This document shows, piece after piece, positions 54,429 to 64,000 of a DNA stretch of 64,000 nucleotides. Position 1 is the stretch's first letter. Each line of letters starts with the position of its first letter. This DNA comes from Actinokineospora globicatena (lineage in GTDB: Bacteria; Actinomycetota; Actinomycetes; Mycobacteriales; Pseudonocardiaceae), in the NCBI RefSeq assembly GCF_024171945.1, contig NZ_JAMTCR010000002.1, forward strand, positions 372,001 to 436,000, in the 5' to 3' direction. The notes under the pieces were generated by a model that saw only the letters and a list, made by a program, of their open reading frames with translations, ran no database searches and was not told where the DNA came from. The position numbers and the translations under genes are program-made.

Positions 54429-54472
54429 CGAACAATCCCGGCATGGCTAGGTAGGGATACTTATCTTTTGAC
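54429..54472 (+). promoter_or_regulatory. Shared cis element, copy B
   Basis: CGAACAATCCCGG at 54429, GTAGGGATAC at 54451-54460 and TCTTT at 54464-54468. It is about 210 bp upstream of the M14 carboxypeptidase start, in the 650-bp gap after the LAL regulator. No gene was found elsewhere in that gap. Confidence 0.75.
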
Positions 54473-54683
54473 CTGCGGCGGCGGTAATCGAATGGGAAAT
54501 ATCCGGTAACGGGAACCCACCTCCGCAGCCTTGTGGGGCGCGAAGCGGGCGGGCCACCATCCAACTGCACAGCCATGCGCACTGGTCGTGAGGGCACCTT
54601 CGGGTTCGTCCGGCGCGCGCGGTCGTCGAACCCGATTACCCACCTCCAGTGCCCCAGGGCACTCCCTGTAGGAGGGCCTACGC

Positions 54684-57403
<2,720 letters not shown>

Positions 57404-57436
57404 GCACTGCCAGGTAACCTGCGAAGTTGCTCCGTT

Positions 57437-57465
57437 CGCCCCGGGTGTGCACTACACCCGGGGCG
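57437..57465 (+). terminator. Terminator of the trypsin-like gene
   Basis: CGCCCCGGGTGT (57437-57448) pairs perfectly with ACACCCGGGGCG (57454-57465), followed by GACTCATTT. Confidence 0.8.
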
Positions 57466-57614
57466 GACTCATTTGTCACAATTGCCAGATATCGGTTCCG
57501 CCGCGCCTCTGGCCCCGCGCACGGGGTTGGCGGCAAGATACGGGCCAAGTTACCGCTAGGTAGACGGCAGGAGTCAGCTCAGCCGCGCTGCCTGACGTGC
57601 GCCGGAGGAGAGCT

Positions 57615-59408
57615 ATGCGCGAGTTCGCCGTACCCCCAGTCGCCAAGCGTGAGGTTGCGGGTGGGCTCGCCGACCTGGTCTACGACAACGCGGAGCTGGG
57701 CCCAGCCGACATCGCCTTCCGGCGCAAGCAGGGCGCGGGCTGGCAGGACGTGACCGCGACCCGGTTCGCCGAGGAGGTCACCGAGCTGGCCAGGGGCCTG
57801 GTCGGCGCGGGCATCGGTGCCGGTGACCGGGTCGCGATCCTGGCCGCCACCCGCTACGAGTGGACCCTGCTCGACTTCGCGATCTGGGCCGCGGGCGCGG
57901 TGCCGGTGCCGATCTACGTGACCTCGTCGGCCGAGCAGATCCAGTGGATCCTGTCGGACTCCGGCTCGGTCGCGGTCGTCGTGGAGACCGACGAGCACCT
58001 CGGAAGGCTCAACAGCGTCCGCGAGCTGCTGCCGGACCTGCACCACGTGTGGCGGATCGACAACCTCGACGAGATCACCACCGCGGGCGCCGACGTCGAC
58101 GCGGCCGAGATCCACCGCAGGCGCGCCGCGGTGTCCGCAGACGACGTGGCCACGATCATCTACACCTCGGGCACCACCGGCCAGCCCAAGGGCTGCGTGC
58201 TGACCCACGACAACTTCTTCGCCGAGTGCGGCTACGGCGCCGAGGTGCTCGCCGAGCTGTTCCACGGCCGCGGCCAGGACCAGGCGGCCAAGACGCTGCT
58301 GTTCCTGCCGATCGCGCACGTGTTCGGCCGGATGGTGGAGGTGGGCTGCGTGTACGCGCGCTGCACCATGGGCCACAGCGCGGACGTCAAGCAGGTCATG
58401 GTGGACCTGGCCTCGTTCCAGCCGACCTTCATCCTGTCGGTGCCGTACGTGTTCGAGAAGGTCTACAACGGAGCGCGGCAGAAGGCGCACACGGCGGGCA
58501 AGGGCAAGATCTTCGACGCCGCCGCGGCCACCGCGATCGCGTTCAGCGAGGCCGACGGCAAGGCGGGCATCGGGCTCAAGCTCAAGCACCTGGTGTTCGA
58601 CAAGCTGGTCTACGGCAAGCTGCGCGCCGCGATGGGCGGCAGCACGAAGTACGCCATCTCCGGCGGCGCGGCGCTGGGCGCCCGGCTCACCCACTTCTTC
58701 CGCGGCGTCGGCCTGGTCGTGCTGGAGGGCTACGGGCTGACCGAGACCACGGCGGCGTCGGCGGTCAACACCCCGCAGCACCTGCGGCCGGGCACGGTCG
58801 GCCGTCCGCTGCCGGGCACCACGGTGCGCATCGACGAGGACGGCGAGATCCTGCTCAAGGGCGAGCAGGTGTTCCGCCGGTACTGGAACAACGAGGCCTC
58901 GACCGCCGAGGTGATCGACGGCGACGGCTGGTTCCACACCGGTGACCTGGGTGAGCTCGACGCCGACGGCTTCCTGAAGATCACCGGGCGGAAGAAGGAG
59001 ATCCTGGTGACCAGCGGCGGCAAGAACGTCGCCCCGGCCGTCATCGAGGACCGGATCGCCGCGCACCCGCTGGTCGGGCAGGCCATGGTGGTCGGCGACG
59101 GGCAGAAGTACATCGCCGCGCTGATCACCGTGGACCCGGACTACTTCACCTACTGGAAGTCGACCGCGGGCAAGCCCGCCGGGGCCACGATCGCCGACCT
59201 GGTCGACGACCCGGACCTGCTCGCCGAGATCCAGAAGGCGGTCGACGAGGGCAACGCGGCGGTGTCGACGGCGGAGTCGGTGCGCAAGTTCAAGCTGCTT
59301 GCCGCGGAGTTCACCCCGGAGACCGGCCACCTGACGCCCTCGCTCAAGCTCAAGCGCCGGGTCATCATGCGCGACTTCGGGGCCGAGGTGGACAAGCTCT
59401 ACTCGTGA
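57615..59408 (+). CDS. Long-chain acyl-CoA synthetase, FadD15-like
   Basis: 597 residues from the ATG at 57615, with GGAGG seven bases upstream. The AMP-binding motif YTSGTTGQPKG is at 183-193. GYGLTETTA, WFHTGDLGELDADGFLKITGRKKE and the C-terminal lysine region are present. The size and ISGGAALGARLTHFF match the long-chain group. It activates fatty acids to acyl-CoA through an acyl-adenylate. No strict partner gene adjoins. Confidence 0.94.
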   Translation: MREFAVPPVAKREVAGGLADLVYDNAELGPADIAFRRKQGAGWQDVTATRFAEEVTELARGLVGAGIGAGDRVAILAATRYEWTLLDFAIWAAGAVPVPIYVTSSAEQIQWILSDSGSVAVVVETDEHLGRLNSVRELLPDLHHVWRIDNLDEITTAGADVDAAEIHRRRAAVSADDVATIIYTSGTTGQPKGCVLTHDNFFAECGYGAEVLAELFHGRGQDQAAKTLLFLPIAHVFGRMVEVGCVYARCTMGHSADVKQVMVDLASFQPTFILSVPYVFEKVYNGARQKAHTAGKGKIFDAAAATAIAFSEADGKAGIGLKLKHLVFDKLVYGKLRAAMGGSTKYAISGGAALGARLTHFFRGVGLVVLEGYGLTETTAASAVNTPQHLRPGTVGRPLPGTTVRIDEDGEILLKGEQVFRRYWNNEASTAEVIDGDGWFHTGDLGELDADGFLKITGRKKEILVTSGGKNVAPAVIEDRIAAHPLVGQAMVVGDGQKYIAALITVDPDYFTYWKSTAGKPAGATIADLVDDPDLLAEIQKAVDEGNAAVSTAESVRKFKLLAAEFTPETGHLTPSLKLKRRVIMRDFGAEVDKLYS

Positions 59409-59496
59409 GCGCGGTTCACGTCGGGCTCCTTGGGCCCTACTCGCGGGAGCGGATGGCGTCTAGCATGGCCGCCACCCTTCCCGCGAGAGGTAGGCC

Positions 59497-61155
59497 ATGG
59501 GACGACACTCGTCGCCCAGGCGACCGAAATGGGGCTTCCGCTCGACCGCGCTGCTCCTGGTCGTCCTGCTGGCACTCGTGGTGGGCGGTTGGTTCGCCTT
59601 GGACACGGTCCGCGATCGCGCGACCACGGCGAGCTGTGCTCCGGCAGCGCTGACTGTCGCCGTCACCCCTGACCTGGCCCCGATAGTCCAGACAGCGGCG
59701 AACAGGATCAACGACTCCTGCACGCAGGTTCAGGTATCGCCCTACGAGTCGGGTGCTGTCGCTGAGGCTCTTATCGTCTCCGACGGCACCCAACTCCCGG
59801 ACGTCTGGCTGCCGGAGTCGACCCTGTGGCTGCGCCGCGCCCACCAGAAGGGCGCGTGGAACGTCGAGTTGAGCGGCACCCCGGTGGCGTCAACACCCGT
59901 AGTCCTCGCCATGACGGAGGAGATCGCGGCGGGTCTCGGGTGGCCAGGCATCAAGCCGACATGGGCGCAGGCTCTAGAGGCCAACCCGGTGGGTATCTCC
60001 GACCCCTCTCGAGACCCTTCGGGCTTGTCGGCCCTCTTAGGCGTACGCACCACTATGGCCGCGGTCGCGGACCCAGCAGCGGCTGCCACGACGTCACTGC
60101 GCAAGCTGGCGCAGAACACCCTCCCCCAGACCTCGGACCTCTATGCGCGTCTGCCGGGCACGAACAGCCCGTCGGCTCCGCTGAGCGTCTTTCCCACTCC
60201 GGAAAGCACCCTCTTACGCCACAACGCAAGCAACACCGCGTTCCCTCTCGTGGCCTCTTACGCCGATGTGCCGTCGCTGGACTACCCGTTCACAGTGTTA
60301 CCCAACGCATCGCAGGCAGCACTGCCTGTGGCGCAACGCCTTCTAGCGGAACTCGGCAAGCCCGAGTCGATGACCGCCCTGGGCGATGCGGGTTTCCGCG
60401 GCCCCGATGGCACTGTCCTGCGCGACCGCTCTGCCGACGGTCGGACCACAATCGACTCCCGAGCCCCGGTTCCCCTGCCGCCGACGGACGACGTCGACCA
60501 GTTGCTCAACCAGTGGGCCGGGATCAACCTGAGTTCCCGCATGCAGGTCTTGCTCGACGTCTCCGGCTCCATGGCCGAACCCGTCCCCGGCACCGGCCTG
60601 GACCGCATGGCGGTCACCATCAAAGCGGCCGAGACCGGCATCGGCCTGTTCCGGCCCACGACGAAGTTCGGCATGTGGCTGTTCGCCACCAAGCTCGACG
60701 GGGCCAAGGACTACCAGGAACTGCTCCCCGTCCTCCCCGTGACCGAGCAGCTCAACACCGGCGCCCTGGACAAGCTGCGCGGCGTCAAGGCCATCAAGGG
60801 CGGCGCCACCGGCCTGTACGACAGCGTGCTGGCGGCCTACCAGTCCGGTCGCGACAACTGGGAACCCGGGCGGATCAACCTGGTCGTGGTGCTGACCGAC
60901 GGCGAGAACGAGGACCCGGACGGCATCAGCCGGTCGCAACTGCTGGAGGAACTGGGGAAGCTGCAGGACCCCCGGCGACCGCTCCAGCTGATCGGCATCG
61001 GCATCGGCCCGGACGCCGACCTGGCCGAACTGCAGGCCATCACCAGCGCCACCGGCGGCCAAGCCTTCGTCACCCCCGACCCCACCAAGATCGGCGCCAT
61101 CTTCTACAAAGCCCTGAGCGGCCTGCTCTGCCAACCCCCGGCCTGCACCGGCTGA
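59497..61155 (+). CDS. Membrane-anchored protein with solute-binding-like domain and VWA domain
   Basis: 552 residues. One N-terminal membrane anchor (about 15-36) is followed by a periplasmic-binding-protein-like region (about 50-320; LTVAVTPDLAPIVQTAANRIN, LPDVWLPESTLWL). A von Willebrand A domain (about 345-540) has the metal-dependent adhesion site DVSGSMAE (D354, S356, S358) and LTDGENEDPDG. This combination of substrate-binding-like and VWA domains recurs in actinomycetes; the role may be ligand display or regulation at the membrane surface. No lipobox is seen. Confidence 0.85.
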   Translation: MGRHSSPRRPKWGFRSTALLLVVLLALVVGGWFALDTVRDRATTASCAPAALTVAVTPDLAPIVQTAANRINDSCTQVQVSPYESGAVAEALIVSDGTQLPDVWLPESTLWLRRAHQKGAWNVELSGTPVASTPVVLAMTEEIAAGLGWPGIKPTWAQALEANPVGISDPSRDPSGLSALLGVRTTMAAVADPAAAATTSLRKLAQNTLPQTSDLYARLPGTNSPSAPLSVFPTPESTLLRHNASNTAFPLVASYADVPSLDYPFTVLPNASQAALPVAQRLLAELGKPESMTALGDAGFRGPDGTVLRDRSADGRTTIDSRAPVPLPPTDDVDQLLNQWAGINLSSRMQVLLDVSGSMAEPVPGTGLDRMAVTIKAAETGIGLFRPTTKFGMWLFATKLDGAKDYQELLPVLPVTEQLNTGALDKLRGVKAIKGGATGLYDSVLAAYQSGRDNWEPGRINLVVVLTDGENEDPDGISRSQLLEELGKLQDPRRPLQLIGIGIGPDADLAELQAITSATGGQAFVTPDPTKIGAIFYKALSGLLCQPPACTG

Positions 61156-61156
61156 G

Positions 61157-61165
61157 TTGTCCACA
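61157..61165 (+). promoter_or_regulatory. DnaA-box-like 9-mer
   Basis: TTGTCCACA immediately after the stop codon of the VWA gene (TGAG-TTGTCCACA), the same placement as after ruc. Confidence 0.4.
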
Positions 61166-61257
61166 AGCCCCATCACCGTCCACAGCCACGACTTTCACCC
61201 GCAGCCCCAGCACCCCACGCCCGTAAGCTGGATTTCGGGGCTGCTCTGAACGGGCGG

Positions 61258-61824
61258 CTAAGAATCCGACCTCGGTGGCTTGCGTGCGTCGGCCTCGAGT
61301 TCCTCGATGAACTCGGTCCAGAACCGCTCCACGGTGCGTTCGATCCGGATGCCGAGTTCCAGGGACTTCACCTGCCAGCGGTCGGCGTGCTCGGCGATCT
61401 GGCTGTAGAGGGCCTGGTACCCGTCGGCGCGGGACTTGTGGCTGGCGCGGCGGGTGTCGGCGAGGTGTGCGAGGTCGCCGGGGCCCGCGAAGGTGGCGAA
61501 GAAGAGCTTGAGCAGGCCGAGGTCGCGGACCTCGGTCTCGTCCGGGGTGGGGGCGGCGAGCCACTCCTGGAGGGCGTGGTGGCCCTCGTCGGTGATGGAG
61601 TAGGTGCGCTTGCGCCTGCCGCCCTCCTCCTCGGTGACGGTGAGCAGTCCCGCCTCGGCGAGGCGCGCGGGCTCGTCGTAGAGCTGGGAGTGGGCGAACG
61701 CCCAGAAGTTGCCGATGGTGAGGCCGACCCGCTGCTTGAGGTCGTAGCTCGTCGCCGGGCCGTGGGCGAGCATGCCCAGCACCACGTAAGAGGTGGGGTT
61801 GAGCTTGCGGGACTCGCGGGGCAG
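61258..61824 (-). CDS. PadR-family transcriptional regulator, apparent CTG start
   Basis: 188 residues if translation starts at the CTG at 61824, which is preceded by GGAGG with seven bases between and opens (M)PRESRKLNPTSYVVLGMLAHG, as PadR proteins do. The nearest conventional start (GTG at 61785) would cut off the first helix. The winged helix is PATSYDLKQRV and FWAFAHSQLYDEPARLAEAGLL, with the basic wing EEGGRRKRTYSIT. A C-terminal helical domain follows. It is between a VWA protein and an acyl-CoA synthetase that it may regulate. Confidence 0.85.
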   Translation of the reverse strand: MPRESRKLNPTSYVVLGMLAHGPATSYDLKQRVGLTIGNFWAFAHSQLYDEPARLAEAGLLTVTEEEGGRRKRTYSITDEGHHALQEWLAAPTPDETEVRDLGLLKLFFATFAGPGDLAHLADTRRASHKSRADGYQALYSQIAEHADRWQVKSLELGIRIERTVERFWTEFIEELEADARKPPRSDS

Positions 61825-61941
61825 GGCGGCACCTCCACGGTGTCAGGTCCGGACGCCAAGACCTTACCTAGCAGGGTGAACCGGTGTCCCCGTTCGGCGG
61901 TACCCGGGACGCCGGATGGGCGTCCCGGGGCGATGACCGGC

Positions 61942-63573
61942 TCAGTCCAGGTGCTTGACGTCGAGCTCGCCGTGTGCGTGGGCGGCGCGCAGGACCTTCT
62001 TGTCGAACTTGCCGACGCTGGTCTTGGGGACCTCCGCGACGAAGGTCCAGTTCTCCGGGAGCTGCCACTTGGCGACCTTCGTGCCGAGGAACTCGCGCAG
62101 CTCTTCCGCGGTCGCGGTGGCGCCCGGCCGCAGCACGACCGACACGAGCGGGCGCTCGTCCCAGCGCGGGTCGGGGATGCCGATGACCGCGGCCTCGGCG
62201 ACGGCGGGGTGCGCCATCACGTGGTTCTCCAGCTCCACCGAGGAAATCCACTCGCCGCCGGACTTGATGATGTCCTTGGAGCGGTCGGTGAGGGTGAGGA
62301 AACCGTCCGGGGTCAGGGTGCCGACGTCACCGGTGCGCAGCCAGCCGTCGACGAACTTGGCGGCGTCCTCCGGCTCCGGCTTGTAGTAGGCGCCCGCGAT
62401 CCACGGTCCGCGGACCTCCAGCTCGCCGACGCTTTCCCCGTCCCACGGCACTTCCCGGCCGTCGTCGCCGACCAGCCGCGCGCTGACACCGGCGGGCAGG
62501 CGGCCCTGGGTGTAGCGGTAGCGCCAGGTCTCCTCCTCGGAGATCTCCACCGGTGGACGGCTGAGCGTGCCCAGCGGCGAGGTCTCGGTCATCCCCCACG
62601 CGTGCACGATGTAGAGCCCGTACTTCTCGGAGAACGCGTGCATCATCGCGGGCGGGCAGGCCGCGCCGCCGACGACGACCTCGCGCAACGACGACAGGTC
62701 TACCGGGTTCTGGTCGAGGTACGAGAGAACGCCCTGCCAGATGGTCGGGACGGCGGCGGACTGCGTCGGCTTGAGCGTGGCGATCATCCGCGCCAGCGGT
62801 TCCGGCTGCAGGAACCGGTCCGGCATGATCAGCGACGCGCCGGTCATGAACGCGGCGTACGGGATGCCCCAGGACATCGCGTGGAACTGGGGCACGATCA
62901 CCAGGGTGCGGTCGGCCGAGGAGATCTGCATCCCGTCGGGCATGCACACCTGCATCGAATGCAGCCAGATCGACCGGTGCGAGTACACGACACCCTTGGG
63001 ATTACCGGTGGTGCCTGAGGTGTAACACATCGCAGCGGCGGCGCGCTCGTCCACCTCGGGCCAGTCGAACTCGCCGGAAGCGTTGTCCAGCAAGTCAGCG
63101 TAAGAGTGCACGGTGATGTGATCCGGCGCGGTCACCGCGTCCGTCGGTCCATTGGCGACGATGACGTGCTGGACGGTGGGGCACCCGGGCAGGATCTTCG
63201 ACAGCAGCGGGGCGATCGAGGCGTCCACGATGATGGCGTGGTCCTCGGCGTGGTTGACGATGTAGGTCAACTGCTCGGGGAACAGCCGGACGTTGAGCGT
63301 GTGCAGGACCGCGCCCATGGCGGGGACGGCCAGGTACGCGGTCAGGTGCTCCTGGTTGTTCCACATGAACGTGGCGACCCGCTGGTCGCCGTCGACGCCG
63401 AGCGCGCGCAGGGCGTTGGCCAGCTTCGCCGCCTGGGTGCCGACCTCGGCGAAGCTCGCCGTGCGCCCCTCGGTGCCCGCCCACGTGGTGACCGTCGCGG
63501 TGGCGTGCACCTTGGCGCCGTGGCGCAGCAGCGTGGCGATGGACAGGTGGCCGTCCTGCATCGTGCTCAACAT
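61942..63573 (-). CDS. Fatty-acid/long-chain acyl-CoA ligase (AMP-binding)
   Basis: 543 residues from the ATG at 63573, with AGGGAG nine bases upstream. The AMP-binding motif CYTSGTTGNPKG is at 183-194. The signature WGMTETSPLG, then WLRTGDVGTLTPDGFLTLTDRSKDIIKSGGEWIS, and the catalytic lysine region KTSVGKFDKKVLR are present. It belongs to the medium/long-chain group of the acyl-CoA synthetase family. It is the second such enzyme here and is not closely similar to that at 57615. Confidence 0.93.
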   Translation of the reverse strand: MLSTMQDGHLSIATLLRHGAKVHATATVTTWAGTEGRTASFAEVGTQAAKLANALRALGVDGDQRVATFMWNNQEHLTAYLAVPAMGAVLHTLNVRLFPEQLTYIVNHAEDHAIIVDASIAPLLSKILPGCPTVQHVIVANGPTDAVTAPDHITVHSYADLLDNASGEFDWPEVDERAAAAMCYTSGTTGNPKGVVYSHRSIWLHSMQVCMPDGMQISSADRTLVIVPQFHAMSWGIPYAAFMTGASLIMPDRFLQPEPLARMIATLKPTQSAAVPTIWQGVLSYLDQNPVDLSSLREVVVGGAACPPAMMHAFSEKYGLYIVHAWGMTETSPLGTLSRPPVEISEEETWRYRYTQGRLPAGVSARLVGDDGREVPWDGESVGELEVRGPWIAGAYYKPEPEDAAKFVDGWLRTGDVGTLTPDGFLTLTDRSKDIIKSGGEWISSVELENHVMAHPAVAEAAVIGIPDPRWDERPLVSVVLRPGATATAEELREFLGTKVAKWQLPENWTFVAEVPKTSVGKFDKKVLRAAHAHGELDVKHLD

Positions 63574-63956
63574 CGGTGGTAGCTCCCTGGGGGCGGAGTT
63601 GACGGATAGGGCCCCGACTCGCACCCGGCGACTTACTCGCCGGTAGGACCCGACGATAGTGCTTTCCCGCGTCGCGCGACACGGGGGAAACTGTCCAATT
63701 TGGTGAGTTGATCATGCTGTCACGCTGCGTCGCTGGCCCAGCGCGGGCGCGCTGAACAAGACCTTTGCGCGTGTCGGGGGTATGTTGCCCTCCGAGGTGT
63801 CGTTTACTGGTGAAAGGCATCCGGTCCCCGGGTCGCACGGTGCGACCGGGGCGGGTTACGCATTCCGCGTCGGTCACCGTCGGTAGCCGGGATGCCCGTG
63901 AACCACAGCTGACCCGCCGCTGCCGCGGTCGGGTGAAGAGGGAAAGGACTAGCACG
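63574..63956. other. Promoter region between the acyl-CoA ligase and the IHF gene
   Basis: 383 bp without a supported gene between two divergent starts. It should hold both promoters. AAAGGACTAGCACG before the TTG at 63957 supplies a Shine-Dalgarno-like AAAGGA about ten bases upstream. Confidence 0.5.
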
Positions 63957-64000
63957 TTGGCTCTGCCCACGTTGACTCCCGAGCAGCGGGCCGATGCGCT
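63957..64000 (+). CDS. mihF: Integration host factor, actinobacterial type (5' end only)
   Basis: The frame from the TTG at 63957 reads MALPTLTPEQRADAL and runs off the window. That is the conserved N terminus of actinobacterial IHF (mIHF/sIHF), an essential small nucleoid protein in Mycobacterium. In other actinomycetes the gene is followed by gmk and rpoZ. Only 14 full codons are visible, so the call depends on that motif. Confidence 0.8.
   Translation, partial: MALPTLTPEQRADA

Overview
The window is high-GC DNA from an actinomycete. The GC-rich third codon positions, many GTG starts, the Ruc/CIRCE arrangement, the SepX(GlpR)-Glp pair, MprAB, the Eis-like protein and an actinobacterial integration host factor at the right edge point to the Actinobacteria. 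Gene content and style suggest the Pseudonocardiales (Actinokineospora, Actinosynnema or Saccharothrix-like); that placement is inference.

Layout. 1-9.6 kb: the end of a GlxA/AraC regulator, a non-coding repeat element, a membrane Ser/Thr kinase, a KTSC protein, thioredoxin, a TetR regulator divergent from a mycothiol-dependent-type enzyme, then a minus-strand run of GT87 mannosyltransferase, flavin disulfide oxidoreductase and RlmA-type rRNA methyltransferase, with an M48 protease upstream. 9.6-19.4 kb: REP-like repeats, tRNA-Ala, then a block that matches the Mycobacterium Rv0984-Rv0996 neighbourhood as I remember it: sepX/glpR, RimJ-like GNAT, glp (moeA-like), galU, 5-formyl-THF cyclo-ligase, ruc with a CIRCE operator, a SAF protein, mscL, a 59-codon small gene, moaB and a two-component system. 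20.5-26.5 kb: pepD (HtrA), galT with its DeoR regulator, and mprB/mprA, so the mprAB-pepD-moaB-mscL synteny is kept but split by inserted genes. 26.5-35 kb: TRIC channel, Eis-like acetyltransferase, 3-hydroxyacyl-CoA dehydrogenase, EthD protein, histidine phosphatase, diguanylate cyclase, an orphan response regulator, a Nat-type ABC exporter and tRNA-Arg. 35-44 kb is accessory: three small regulators or secreted proteins, a type VII secretion-associated protein, a second copy of the repeat element, a MocR regulator divergent from a hydrolase, PadR and an orphan Vsr endonuclease.

44.4-57.4 kb is an exoenzyme island: two S1 proteases, a tandem pair of S8 subtilases with P domains, an M14 carboxypeptidase with the same P domain, an XRE-like regulator and a 969-residue LAL/LuxR ATPase regulator. 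Three copies of one roughly 44-bp cis element with identical internal spacing lie in the promoter regions of the S1 protease/vsr pair, the subtilase/LAL pair and the M14 gene. This is the strongest candidate for an undescribed regulatory system in the window. The window ends with two acyl-CoA synthetases, a VWA/solute-binding lipid-less membrane protein, a PadR regulator that seems to start at CTG, and the first codons of the integration host factor gene.

No CRISPR array, transposase, integrase or biosynthetic cluster core gene was seen.
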